From positions 558,001 to 622,000 of the forward strand of contig NZ_SNQG01000003.1 of the NCBI RefSeq assembly GCF_004378255.1: 64,000 nucleotides of DNA, read 5' to 3'. Numbering within the stretch: position 1 is the first letter of the stretch; every line of letters starts with the position of its first letter. The stretch is from Mucilaginibacter phyllosphaerae. Its GTDB lineage: Bacteria; Bacteroidota; Bacteroidia; Sphingobacteriales; Sphingobacteriaceae. Positions 34,084-43,692 of this stretch are shown piece after piece. A model generated the notes under the pieces. That model made no database searches, had not been told where the DNA came from, and was given only the letters and a program-made list of their open reading frames with translations. The translations under genes were made by a program, and so were the position numbers.

Positions 34084-36414
34084 ATGCAATTTAGAAAATT
34101 TTTGCTATTGGCCGTGCTATGCGCCTATAGTATTTTTACACTCGCTCAAAGCCCCGGTTCTATCAGGGGTAAGGTTATCAATTCATCAGGGGCACCCGTG
34201 GGCGCTGCAACGGTAATGTTGCAGCAGGGAACAGGCACCATGACGGATGAACAAGGGTTGTTTTTATTTAAAGCAGTCCCATCCGGTTATTACCAAATTA
34301 CGGTAAGCGCTGTAGGCTTTAAAACACAGCAAAAAGAACTTACCGTATCAGCCGGTAACCAGGCTGAAGTTCACTTTACGGTTAAAGATGCTGCGGTTAA
34401 CATGGAAACGGTTACCGTAACCGGCCGCAGCGCTGTAAAAGAAACCAACCGGCAAGCTTTTAACGTAACGGCTGTTGATGCAAAAAAACTTTACAATACC
34501 ACTTTAGATCTGGCCGGGGCGCTTGATCGCGTATCGGGCATTCGCGTTAGGGAATCCGGTGGCGTAGGCTCAAACTTTAATCTTTCTCTTAATGGTTTCT
34601 CTGGTAACCATGTGCGGTATTTTATTGATGGTATCCCGATGGATAATTTTGGGTCATCTTTCCAGATCAATAATATCCCCATCAATATTGCCGACCGGCT
34701 GGAGGTTTACAAAGGGGTAGTGCCCATCTGGCTCGGATCCGACGCCCTGGGCGGTGCTATCAACATCATTACCGGCGACCGTTACCGCAACTATGTGGAT
34801 GCTTCTTATTCCTACGGCTCTTTTAATACGCACCGCAGCGTTATCAATGCCGCGGCCACCACTAAAAGCGGGTTTACCGTTCAGTTGAATGCTTTTCAGA
34901 ATTTTTCGGATAACGATTATAAAGTAAAGGTAGATGCAGCGGATATCAATACCGGCGCTTACACACCGGGGGCCTACCTGCGCCGCTTTCATGATCAGTA
35001 TCATAACGAAACGCTGATAGCCAATATTGGCGTAGTTGATAAAAGTTATGCCGATAAATTATTGTTCGGGATTACACTGGGTAAAAACTATAAAGAGATC
35101 CAAACGGGCGCCCGCATGGTATCTGTTTTTGGTGCCTGGCATCGCCGCGGTGATATTGTAATGCCCACCCTGAAATATAAAAAGGTTGACTTATTGAAAG
35201 GATTGGATGTAACCATCAATGCCAATTATAACCTGGGTAGCGAAACCAATATCGATACCATGAATGTGCGTTACGACTGGTTTGGCAACAGTAAGCCAAA
35301 CGGTTCAAACGGCGAACGCGCAAGAAGCCTTTATAAGTACAAAAATAATAACGGTATAGCTACCACCATGCTTAACTACAGGATGGATGGCCGCCAAAGT
35401 ATAGCATTAAGTAACGTTTTTACCACTTTTAACCGTAAAGGCGCCGATCCGTTAAACCCGGGTACAGATGATCTGCCTGCAAAAACGCAGAAAAATGTGT
35501 TAGGGCTGGGTTACAGCTATGATATTAAGGATAAGTGGAGCACATCGGTATTTGGGAAATACATTTATCAAAATAACTCAACCGGTACAAATGGCAGTGC
35601 TGCCACTACCAATAAACTTGGTTATGGTATTGCTACTGCGTACTTTTTAACGCCAAACCTGCAGATCAAATCATCATACGAGCTAACCAACCGGATGCCC
35701 GAGGCACAGGAGATATTTGGTGATATAGAGAACCAGGAAGGCAACCCAAGCCTGAAGCCCGAGCAAAGCAACAACGTTAACCTGGGTTTAAGCTATGCAT
35801 TCGCCATCAACCCGAGCAATAAGTTTCAGGTTAACGCAAATGCTATCTATCGGCAGGCAACTAATTTTATTTACAACCGCTTAAATAACAATCAATCAAA
35901 ACTGGTGGCTGATAACCGCGATGGTGTAAGAACGGTAGGCGGCGATGGCGAGATCAGATACTCTTACAAACAATGGCTTAATATTGGCGCTACTGCAACT
36001 TACCAGTACCTGCAAAACCTGCAAAAGTACGAACCGGGTTACAGCGGTGTTAGCCCGGTTTATAAAGATCAGATGCCCAACATCCCTTACTTTTTCGGCA
36101 ACGCCGATGCCTCTGTGTCTTTAAGAAATGTTGGTGCCCGGGGCAATAATTTAAACATCGGCTACAACCTGCTATACGTGCATGCTTTTTACCTGTACTG
36201 GCCAAGCCGCGGAGGCGATAAGCTGGATATTCCACAACAAATAAGCCATGATATCAACTTGGTTTACAGCGTAAAAAATGGCAGATATAATATCGGCATA
36301 GAGGGCCGGAACATTGCCGACGCACTGCTTTACGATAATTTTAGTTTGCAAAAACCCGGTCGTGGTTTTTACCTCAACCTGCGCTATTTTATCAATAAAA
36401 CTACAAACAATTAA
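34084..36414 (+). CDS. xusA: TonB-dependent xenosiderophore receptor (XusA-like)
   Basis: Start at MQFRKFLLLAVLCAYS, a good signal peptide; upstream in-frame codons fall inside the leader hairpins. The 776-residue protein has a carboxypeptidase-regulatory-like domain (SIRGKVINSSGAPVGAATVM), a plug (ALDRVSGIRVRES, HVRYFIDGIPMDNFG) and a long barrel ending LQKPGRGFYLNLRYF. It is followed by DUF4374 and PepSY genes, the order of xusABC in Bacteroides, which captures siderophores made by other bacteria. It imports ligand through the outer membrane with TonB energy. The specific siderophore is unknown. Confidence 0.85.
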   Translation: MQFRKFLLLAVLCAYSIFTLAQSPGSIRGKVINSSGAPVGAATVMLQQGTGTMTDEQGLFLFKAVPSGYYQITVSAVGFKTQQKELTVSAGNQAEVHFTVKDAAVNMETVTVTGRSAVKETNRQAFNVTAVDAKKLYNTTLDLAGALDRVSGIRVRESGGVGSNFNLSLNGFSGNHVRYFIDGIPMDNFGSSFQINNIPINIADRLEVYKGVVPIWLGSDALGGAINIITGDRYRNYVDASYSYGSFNTHRSVINAAATTKSGFTVQLNAFQNFSDNDYKVKVDAADINTGAYTPGAYLRRFHDQYHNETLIANIGVVDKSYADKLLFGITLGKNYKEIQTGARMVSVFGAWHRRGDIVMPTLKYKKVDLLKGLDVTINANYNLGSETNIDTMNVRYDWFGNSKPNGSNGERARSLYKYKNNNGIATTMLNYRMDGRQSIALSNVFTTFNRKGADPLNPGTDDLPAKTQKNVLGLGYSYDIKDKWSTSVFGKYIYQNNSTGTNGSAATTNKLGYGIATAYFLTPNLQIKSSYELTNRMPEAQEIFGDIENQEGNPSLKPEQSNNVNLGLSYAFAINPSNKFQVNANAIYRQATNFIYNRLNNNQSKLVADNRDGVRTVGGDGEIRYSYKQWLNIGATATYQYLQNLQKYEPGYSGVSPVYKDQMPNIPYFFGNADASVSLRNVGARGNNLNIGYNLLYVHAFYLYWPSRGGDKLDIPQQISHDINLVYSVKNGRYNIGIEGRNIADALLYDNFSLQKPGRGFYLNLRYFINKTTNN

Positions 36415-36429
36415 GTAACACACATATAT

Positions 36430-37641
36430 ATGAAAATCAGATCTACGATCGCGGCACTATTAGTTGCCGCCACATTTGCATCATGTTCCAAAAATGATAG
36501 CGGTACACCGGTGCCAGAAAATCCGGGTAATTATATTCTTGCTGTAACCCCTGCTGCATCAACCGGCGTAGCCGATTATCTGCTTACGGCCGGCAGCCTG
36601 GAAACAGGTTCAATATCTACGGCCGGTAACGGTATAGAGCAAGACGGGACTTACCGTTACTACGTAACTACCAACAACAAGTTTTTTAGCCTGCTTTACG
36701 GCCAGGGCAACCCGGGCGCAGTAACCGCTTATGATGTAAAAGACGGCAAGCTGAATAAACTAACGAATTTTCAAACAGAAACCGTGCAGGCATTTGCCCC
36801 CGTTAAAGATGATCTTTTGCTTTTTAAGATCTCCAGAAGCACAGAAACCCCATTATCTAACTGGTACAAGGTTAATACTAACAGCCTGCTGATCACATCA
36901 GAGGGCACAACCAACACGCTGCAACTTAGCGGCAATGGCGAAATGGCGCACTTTAGCTGGATAAAGCAAATTGGCGACAAGGTATATGCGCCATATTTTA
37001 CCATTATAGACAGGACCTTTGCCACCAACTATCCAGACGAGGCGTCGATCGCGGTGTTTAATTATGCGGATATGAAATTAGAAAAAGTGATTAAAGATAC
37101 CCGCACCAGTTTTATAGGCAGGTATTTTACAGACGGCCTTGCCCTGACGGAGAATAACGACGTTTATGCTTTCTCGGCATCTGTAGCAGCTAAGGGCGGT
37201 GTGTTAACTTCAACCAAGCCGTCGGCCATTACACGCATCAAATCGGGCACAACAGAGTTTGACCAGTCTTACTTTTTCAATTTTGAGGATGTAAGCGGTG
37301 GTATGAACATTACCAACTGGATGTACCTGGGCAACAACAACTTTATTGTAAACGCCACTACAAAGGCAGAAAAAGGTGCTTATACTATAGGTAAAACCAT
37401 AGGCATTGTTAATGTAGTAAACAAAACATTCCAAAAAGTTACGGGCATGCCGGCAACAGCAGATATGGTTAGCCTTACGTTTAGCAACTATACACCTAAA
37501 GACGGCAAAACGGGCTACATAGGCGTTAACCTGAAAGACGGCACCAGCTATGTTTATAAAATAGATGCCGCCACGCAAACTGCCACTCAGGGTTTAAAAG
37601 TTGAAGGCGGTTCTATCACATCGATACAATTTTTAAACTAA
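36430..37641 (+). CDS. xusB: DUF4374 siderophore-binding lipoprotein (XusB-like)
   Basis: 403 residues with lipoprotein signal MKIRSTIAALLVAATFASCS (lipobox Cys at position 19). The mature part is a DUF4374 beta-propeller: NYILAVTPAASTGVADYLLT, DGTYRYYVTTNNKFFSLLYG, QGNPGAVTAYD and later blades. XusB of Bacteroides binds iron-loaded siderophores at the surface and on vesicles. It starts 15 nt after the receptor gene and is the expected partner. Ligand specificity cannot be read. Confidence 0.85.
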   Translation: MKIRSTIAALLVAATFASCSKNDSGTPVPENPGNYILAVTPAASTGVADYLLTAGSLETGSISTAGNGIEQDGTYRYYVTTNNKFFSLLYGQGNPGAVTAYDVKDGKLNKLTNFQTETVQAFAPVKDDLLLFKISRSTETPLSNWYKVNTNSLLITSEGTTNTLQLSGNGEMAHFSWIKQIGDKVYAPYFTIIDRTFATNYPDEASIAVFNYADMKLEKVIKDTRTSFIGRYFTDGLALTENNDVYAFSASVAAKGGVLTSTKPSAITRIKSGTTEFDQSYFFNFEDVSGGMNITNWMYLGNNNFIVNATTKAEKGAYTIGKTIGIVNVVNKTFQKVTGMPATADMVSLTFSNYTPKDGKTGYIGVNLKDGTSYVYKIDAATQTATQGLKVEGGSITSIQFLN

Positions 37642-37665
37642 TTTTTTAAAGTATAACTAAACACG

Positions 37666-38949
37666 ATGATTCCTGATCAAAACAAGGCAAAGAAGTCAAA
37701 CGGCTCGCGTTTTAAAAGAATCAATAATTGGCTGCACTTATGGCTTGGGCTGGGTTCGGGAATTATTGTGTTTATTGTTTGTCTCACGGGCTGCATTTGG
37801 GTGTTTAATGAAGAGATAACCGGCCTGCTGGAGCCCGAAACCAACATTGTGTACCAGCAAAAGCCGGTACTTACGCCAGCAGCACTGGCCGCCATTGGCG
37901 AAAGGGAATACCCCAAACTGATACCTGCTTACGCCAATTATCAGCAGGGTAAGGTGATTAACCTGTTTTTGCGTAAACCCGGCAAAGTGGTTCGGCGTGG
38001 TGGCGGCGGTGTTTTGTTAAAGGTAAACCCCTATAACGGCCGCATCATAGGTAAGCAGGTTAGCAAGAAAGGCCAGGTTGATTTTTTTCGTTTTATTTTA
38101 AACGGGCACCGGGCGCTTTGGCTGCCTTATGATATTGGCCGGCTTATAGTAGATTACGCCACGCTTATTTTTGTGATCCTGTTGATCACCGGGCTGATCT
38201 GGTGGTACCCCAAAAAGTGGAACAAATCTACCCGCGACAAAAGTTTTAAGATCAAATGGGGCGCATCCTTTAAGCGCGTTAATCTTGATCTGCATAATGT
38301 ATTCGGCTTTTATGCCATGCTGTTTCTTTTGTTTATTGCGATGACCGGCATGGTTTTCGGCCTGCGCTGGTTTAGCGACGGCTTGTATTGGGTAACAACG
38401 GGCGGCGAAACTTTAAAAGAGGCAAGAAGGCTAAAGTCTGACAGCTTGCAAATGGCCGGCGCTAAAGATCCTAAATTAGCGATGGACCTAATTTGGGAAA
38501 AGGTACTGGCAGAAAACCCCAAATCAATGGGTTTTTATTATAACTACCCGGATATGGCCAACCCGGCATCAACCATTGCCGTTATTGTGTACCCAACTGC
38601 GGGGCAATTTTATAATAGCCGCAGCTATACGTTTGACCAATACACCCTAAAACCAATGAAACGGACAGACCCTTATGCCGTACCCTACCAAAAGGCCGGC
38701 TTTGGCCAAAAAGTACGTAAGATGAATTACGACATACATATAGGTGCAATACTGGGGTTGCCCGGAAAAGTTATGGCGTTTTTAGCTTCGCTCATCGGTG
38801 CCAGCTTGCCGGTAACAGGTTTCCTGGTTTGGTGGGGCAAGCGTAATAAAAAGCCCAAAAAGCGCGCAGGTGCCAAATCCGCACCCATAGTTACGGGTAA
38901 TGCAGCCTTGCGTCAAAAAAAATTATCAGTTGCCGTAACAGAAGGGTGA
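37666..38949 (+). CDS. xusC: PepSY-domain inner-membrane reductase-like protein (XusC-like)
   Basis: 427 residues, four transmembrane helices (LHLWLGLGSGIIVFIVCLTG, YATLIFVILLITGLIWWYP, FYAMLFLLFIAMTGMVFG, LPVTGFLVWWG) flanking two PepSY regions. Conserved His residues in the helices (LHLWLG, GHRALW, LHNVFG, DIHIGA) suggest haem binding, and the family is thought to reduce ferric siderophores at the inner membrane. It is the third gene of the operon, 24 nt after xusB. Confidence 0.85.
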   Translation: MIPDQNKAKKSNGSRFKRINNWLHLWLGLGSGIIVFIVCLTGCIWVFNEEITGLLEPETNIVYQQKPVLTPAALAAIGEREYPKLIPAYANYQQGKVINLFLRKPGKVVRRGGGGVLLKVNPYNGRIIGKQVSKKGQVDFFRFILNGHRALWLPYDIGRLIVDYATLIFVILLITGLIWWYPKKWNKSTRDKSFKIKWGASFKRVNLDLHNVFGFYAMLFLLFIAMTGMVFGLRWFSDGLYWVTTGGETLKEARRLKSDSLQMAGAKDPKLAMDLIWEKVLAENPKSMGFYYNYPDMANPASTIAVIVYPTAGQFYNSRSYTFDQYTLKPMKRTDPYAVPYQKAGFGQKVRKMNYDIHIGAILGLPGKVMAFLASLIGASLPVTGFLVWWGKRNKKPKKRAGAKSAPIVTGNAALRQKKLSVAVTEG

Positions 38950-39081
38950 TGCCCCTTTTGATACTAAGCTGATAGCGTAACAGCGTAGATCACCGTCATA
39001 AAATGCTCATGTTTTAATCTAAAAAAAGTATTTATTAGAGTTTGCCTGATAATCTACTAATTTTGTGGACTTTATTGAGGC

Positions 39082-40536
39082 ATGATCAAAAAACCCATAG
39101 CACTTCTGCTGAAAGAATCTGAAGAAGTAGGCGAAAATTCACTTAAACGCTCGCTCGGCCCGGTTAACCTGATACTTATCGGGATAGGTATTATCATTGG
39201 CGCGGGCTTATTTTCATTAACAGGCATTGCCGCCGGCCAGCATTCGGGCCCGGCAGTTACCATATCGTTTTTAATTGCTGCTTTGGGCTGTACGTTTGCA
39301 GCCTTGTGCTATGCCGAATTTTCGGCCATGATACCGGTTGCGGGTAGCGCCTATACCTACTCTTATGCCACCATGGGCGAGCTTTTTGCCTGGATAATCG
39401 GTTGGGACCTGATGCTGGAGTATGCCGTAGGTGCAGCAACCGTAGCGATCAGCTGGTCGCAATATTTAACCAAGTTTTTGTCCTGGTTTGATTTATATCT
39501 GCCCCCGCAATTAACACTTTCTCCCTTTGAAACGGCCAAAGCGGCCAACGGCGATGTGGTAAGCGGCATTATTAATTTGCCTGCCGCCCTGGTAGTTGTG
39601 TTGGTAACAAGCATCATTATTCGCGGTACTAAAGGCTCTGCGCTTATCAATGCCATTATTGTAAGTTTAAAAGTAGGCGTAGTGCTGGTGTTTATAGCTG
39701 TAGGATGGTCGTTCATCAATCCGCAAAACTATCATCCTTATATCCCGCAAAATACAGGTGTTTGGGGCGATTATGGCTGGTCGGGCATATTACGTGGCGC
39801 CGGGCTGGTGTTTTTTGTATTCATCGGGTTTGATGCCGTATCCACCGCAGCGCAGGAAGCCAAAAACCCGCAGCGTAACATGCCTATCGGTATTATCGGT
39901 TCGTTGGTGGTGTGCACTATCCTGTTTGTGATCTTTGCCCATGTGATGACAGGGATGGCTAATTATAAAGAGTTTATAGGCTCGGGCGCACCGGTTGCTA
40001 TCGCTATCGAAAAAACGCATTATCAATGGTTAAGCAAAGCTATTGTGCTGGCTATACTTATAGGTTACACCTCGGTGATCCTAGTAGATCTGCTGGGCCA
40101 GTCGAGGGTGTTCTTCTCTATGTCTAAAGATGGTTTGCTGCCAAAGGTGTTTTCAGAAGTGCATCCAAAATTCCGTACGCCCTGGAAATCAAATATGCTG
40201 TTATGTGCCTTTATTGCTATTTTTGCAGCTTTTGTGCCCATCCGCGTGGTTGGCGAGATGACCAGCATTGGCACCTTACTTGCTTTTGTAATGGTATGCG
40301 CCGGGGTGCTAATTTTGCGTAAGCAGCAGCCGCATGTGCATCGCCCGTTTAAAACGCCGCTGGTGCCGTTGGTGCCTATATTGGGTATTTTAACTTGTTT
40401 TGCCATGATGACCTTTTTACCGGGTGATACTTGGCTAAGGCTGATTATATGGCTGGCAATAGGTTTGGCAATTTATTTTACCTACGGCAAAAAAAATAGT
40501 GTGCTGCGCAAGGCGTTGGCTGCAAAAAAAGAATAA
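39082..40536 (+). CDS. APC-superfamily amino-acid permease
   Basis: 484 residues, 12 or more transmembrane helices, start MIKKPIALLLKESEE. GIGIIIGAGLFSLTGIAAG and PVAGSAYTYSYATMGE are the TM1 and TM3 signatures of the cationic amino acid transporter (CAT/YfnA) group. It drives amino-acid uptake by proton symport or exchange. TAATTTTG at 39058 resembles a -7 promoter box. The following reductase gene starts 9 nt after its stop. Confidence 0.9.
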   Translation: MIKKPIALLLKESEEVGENSLKRSLGPVNLILIGIGIIIGAGLFSLTGIAAGQHSGPAVTISFLIAALGCTFAALCYAEFSAMIPVAGSAYTYSYATMGELFAWIIGWDLMLEYAVGAATVAISWSQYLTKFLSWFDLYLPPQLTLSPFETAKAANGDVVSGIINLPAALVVVLVTSIIIRGTKGSALINAIIVSLKVGVVLVFIAVGWSFINPQNYHPYIPQNTGVWGDYGWSGILRGAGLVFFVFIGFDAVSTAAQEAKNPQRNMPIGIIGSLVVCTILFVIFAHVMTGMANYKEFIGSGAPVAIAIEKTHYQWLSKAIVLAILIGYTSVILVDLLGQSRVFFSMSKDGLLPKVFSEVHPKFRTPWKSNMLLCAFIAIFAAFVPIRVVGEMTSIGTLLAFVMVCAGVLILRKQQPHVHRPFKTPLVPLVPILGILTCFAMMTFLPGDTWLRLIIWLAIGLAIYFTYGKKNSVLRKALAAKKE

Positions 40537-40545
40537 TATTGATAA

Positions 40546-41568
40546 ATGGCCGGGTTACTGCAATTACGTGTTGATGGAATAAAATGGGAACTGCCCGATA
40601 CCGCTACTTTTTATTTAGTGCGGGCGGTTGGTAGTAACATCGTATATAAGGCCGGGCAATTTATTACGCTGGTTTTTAACCACCATAATCAGGAGGTACG
40701 CCGTTCATATTCCTTAAGCTCATCGCCCGATGATGAGCGGCTTGCTATTACCGTTAAGCGGGTAAGCAATGGAGAGATCTCGCGTTTTTTGCTTACCAGG
40801 GTAAATGTTGGCGATGTTTTAAATGCGGCCGAACCTGCAGGAGTTTTTACCGTAAATGACTTTGAGGCAGAAAAAGACCTGGTATTTTTTGCCGCCGGGA
40901 GTGGCATCACTCCCATTTTTTCGCAGATAAAATATGTGCTGAACCGCCCGGGTAAAAGCCGGCTGCATTTAATTTACAGTAACCAGGATAAAAAAGCCGT
41001 TTTGTTTAATAACGAACTGAATGAGCTATTGGCAGCCTACCCCGATAGATTTAATATTACCCACCTGTTTAGCAGTGATGCTAACCGGTTAACCAATATC
41101 CGGGTAGAGCAGCTGGTAAAGCAGCAGCTAAATTTTGATAAAGCAAAGGCGGAGTTTTATTTATGTGGCCCGTTTGTATATATGCGGATGATACGGCTTA
41201 CGCTGCTGTATATGGGCATCCACGCACCGCAGATACATAAAGAAAATTTTGTGCTGGAAACCGTGCCCGTTACCGGCAGCCAAACCAATTATCCGCCAAA
41301 AACCATCCGCATTAATTATGATGGCAGGCTGCACAATGTACAGGCGGGCGAAAATCAATCTGTACTGCAGGCTGCCCTGCAAAATAAAATTCAACTGCCT
41401 TATAGTTGCCGCAGCGGAATTTGCGCTGCTTGTGTGGCTTTTTGCAAAACCGGCAAGGTAGAAATGGCCAAAAACGAAGTGCTTACCGATGACGACATAG
41501 CCAAAGGCTGGATACTTACCTGCACCGGCCACGCGCTTACAGATGATGTGGAGATCATATATAAGTAG
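40546..41568 (+). CDS. FAD/2Fe-2S ferredoxin reductase (PaaE/Hmp-type)
   Basis: 340 residues in three domains: FAD-binding barrel (VRRSYSLSSSPDD), NAD(P)-binding domain (FFAAGSGITPIFSQI, FYLCGPF) and a plant-type ferredoxin domain (SCRSGICAACVAFC then ILTCTGH: four cluster cysteines). It passes electrons from NAD(P)H to an oxygenase or hydroxylase. No oxygenase gene is adjacent, so its partner is elsewhere. The 9-nt gap to the permease suggests co-transcription. Confidence 0.9.
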   Translation: MAGLLQLRVDGIKWELPDTATFYLVRAVGSNIVYKAGQFITLVFNHHNQEVRRSYSLSSSPDDERLAITVKRVSNGEISRFLLTRVNVGDVLNAAEPAGVFTVNDFEAEKDLVFFAAGSGITPIFSQIKYVLNRPGKSRLHLIYSNQDKKAVLFNNELNELLAAYPDRFNITHLFSSDANRLTNIRVEQLVKQQLNFDKAKAEFYLCGPFVYMRMIRLTLLYMGIHAPQIHKENFVLETVPVTGSQTNYPPKTIRINYDGRLHNVQAGENQSVLQAALQNKIQLPYSCRSGICAACVAFCKTGKVEMAKNEVLTDDDIAKGWILTCTGHALTDDVEIIYK

Positions 41569-41669
41569 CAATTTACGGTGTTTGGTTTTACAGGTGCTGC
41601 AAGCCTGTTTGGTTATTGCGAACAATGTAGCTTTAGGCCCAATAATTAAAGCGAATTGTTTAAAATCAA

Positions 41670-41697
41670 AAAAGGGATGCTTTCGCACCCCCTTTTC
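41670..41697. terminator. Bidirectional terminator between convergent genes
   Basis: AAAAGGGaTGC-TTTC-GCAccCCCTTTT, a stem of about 10 bp with A and T runs on either side, between stops at 41568 (+) and 41726 (-). Confidence 0.7.
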
Positions 41698-41725
41698 TTC
41701 GTTAGTTAATCAGTATAGTTAGTTA

Positions 41726-43042
41726 TTATAGTTCTTCGTCGTGCTGGGTTACATCTAAACCGGCAATTTCTTCTTCGGCAGTAACGCGCAGCGGGCTGAT
41801 CAGGTCTGTTACTTTAAGCAGGATAAACGCCCCCACAAAAGCAAATACCGAAACGGCAACCAAGGCAACAAGATGTTTGATGAATAAAGCTGTTTCGCCA
41901 TAAGCTAAACCATTACCTGTAGTATTTCCTACACTGTTAACGCTTTGGGTAGCAAATATACCTGTCATTAACATACCCACCATACCACCTACACCGTGGC
42001 AAGGGAATACATCCAGCGTATCATCAATATTGGTTTTGCTTCTCCAGATAACTACCAGGTTACTCACAACCGCGGCAACAATACCCACAATAAGCGAGCT
42101 TGATACGGTGATGAAACCGGCAGCAGGTGTTACAGCAACCAAACCTACAACAGCACCAATACAGGCACCCATTGCAGATGGTTTTTTACCTCTCAGGATA
42201 TCAAAGAAGATCCACGACATGGCAGCAGCGGCAGATGCGGTAGTTGTGGTAGCCAAAGCCGTAGCAGCTAACTCACCAGAACCTAATGCAGAACCCGCGT
42301 TGAAACCAAACCAGCCAAACCAAAGCAGGCCGGTACCTAATATTACGTAGCTGATACGTGCAGGGGTGTGAGCATCTTCGGCACCGGTACGTTTTTTAAG
42401 ATATAACGCTGATGCTAATGCCGCCCAACCTGCAGACATGTGCACTACGGTACCGCCGGCAAAATCTAACACGCCATATTTAAAGAAGATACCCTCCGGG
42501 TGCCAGGTTGCGTGCGCAAGCGGGATGTAGATGATAACAATAAACAGCGTAATGAAAATTAAGTAAGAATTGAAACGGATACGTTCTGCAAATGCACCGG
42601 TAATAAGCGCCGGGGTAATCACTGCAAACTTTAACTGGAACATGGCAAACAGGATAACCGGGATGGTACCGCCTAACCAGGCAACACCTAAAGTGTTCTG
42701 CATCATAAAAAATGATTTAGGGTTACCGATGATGCCTAATCCGCCAACGTCTGTACCAAAAGCCATGCTGAAACCAAATACTACCCAAATGATGGTAATA
42801 AGGCCCATACATACAAAGCTTTGTAACATGGTAGAGATAACATTCTTTTTGCGCACCATACCGCCGTAAAAAAAGGCCAGGCCCGGTGTCATCAATAACA
42901 CAAGTGCGGTAGAGATCAGCATCCAGGCGATGTCTGCACCATTGTAAGTTGTTGCGGGTTTGGCAGCGGCCACATTACCCGGATACATAAAAGCAAGTAT
43001 CACAACGATAACGAGGATTCCAAAGGGTACAATTTTTTTCAT
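41726..43042 (-). CDS. amt: Ammonium transporter
   Basis: 438 residues, signal-like first helix then eleven Amt helices. DIAWMLISTALVLLMTPGLA, FFYGGMVRKKNV, GGTVVHMSAGWAALASAL and WFGWFGFNAGSALG are family signatures; the pore histidines are in VVHMSAG and the C-terminal VFPCHGVGG. It imports ammonium under nitrogen limitation. No glnK gene adjoins. The 650-nt upstream region to dinB is unusually long and AT-rich, giving room for control. Confidence 0.95.
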   Translation of the reverse strand: MKKIVPFGILVIVVILAFMYPGNVAAAKPATTYNGADIAWMLISTALVLLMTPGLAFFYGGMVRKKNVISTMLQSFVCMGLITIIWVVFGFSMAFGTDVGGLGIIGNPKSFFMMQNTLGVAWLGGTIPVILFAMFQLKFAVITPALITGAFAERIRFNSYLIFITLFIVIIYIPLAHATWHPEGIFFKYGVLDFAGGTVVHMSAGWAALASALYLKKRTGAEDAHTPARISYVILGTGLLWFGWFGFNAGSALGSGELAATALATTTTASAAAAMSWIFFDILRGKKPSAMGACIGAVVGLVAVTPAAGFITVSSSLIVGIVAAVVSNLVVIWRSKTNIDDTLDVFPCHGVGGMVGMLMTGIFATQSVNSVGNTTGNGLAYGETALFIKHLVALVAVSVFAFVGAFILLKVTDLISPLRVTAEEEIAGLDVTQHDEEL

Positions 43043-43692
43043 TTTTTTGATTTAAGTGAATTAGGATTTAGTTAATAGTTAGTGTTGGTCAGTATTTTAT
43101 AAAACGATGTTTAGCGGCAGGCCCGGGCAATTCATTTAAAAATAGCATCAGCCCGGTGTGCAAACCATTGGCTGATGCTACAAATTTGTGATAAGGGCCG
43201 TTTTTATAAACTGTCGCGGTGTTTAATGCAAGTTTTAGATGATTTTTGTAGAAATAAGATGTGATATCTTTTTTTATTAAAGATTTCTCTTTTTTAATTG
43301 TGTAAACAAAAGTTAAATTCATTATAATTCCATTTTTGTGCGAATTTATTTGTGCAGATGGCTTTATATAGCTTTTGATCTTGGCAAAATTTGCCTCAAT
43401 TAAGCCCCTGATGGAATTAATTTGAGTGTTAAGTATTAAAAATGGTTTTAATTGTAACAATTGCATACGCTAAAATAGCAATATTAAAATCATATTGTCA
43501 ATAAAAATCATAAAATTTTATAAAATTCTTTAAAAATGGAGCTAAAAAATGAAAATAGATTTATAAATCGTTGCTTTAAATAGTCTGTGTGATATTTTTT
43601 TAACTAATTGTAGTATTTTTTCGGAAACTATTGCGATAGCGCAAACTTTTTTGAAATATTTAGGCAGAAGTGGCCGGAATATTTATCATTAT
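43043..43692. other. Long AT-rich intergenic region upstream of amt
   Basis: About 650 nt without a convincing gene. The only sizeable frame (43089-43466, minus) has poor coding character. The region holds A/T runs and is likely to contain the amt promoter and regulatory sites; no consensus match or strong hairpin stands out. Confidence 0.5.

Noticed and set aside
43089..43466. 125-codon minus-strand frame upstream of amt
   Set aside because: AT-rich, no recognisable motif, composition like translated intergenic DNA.
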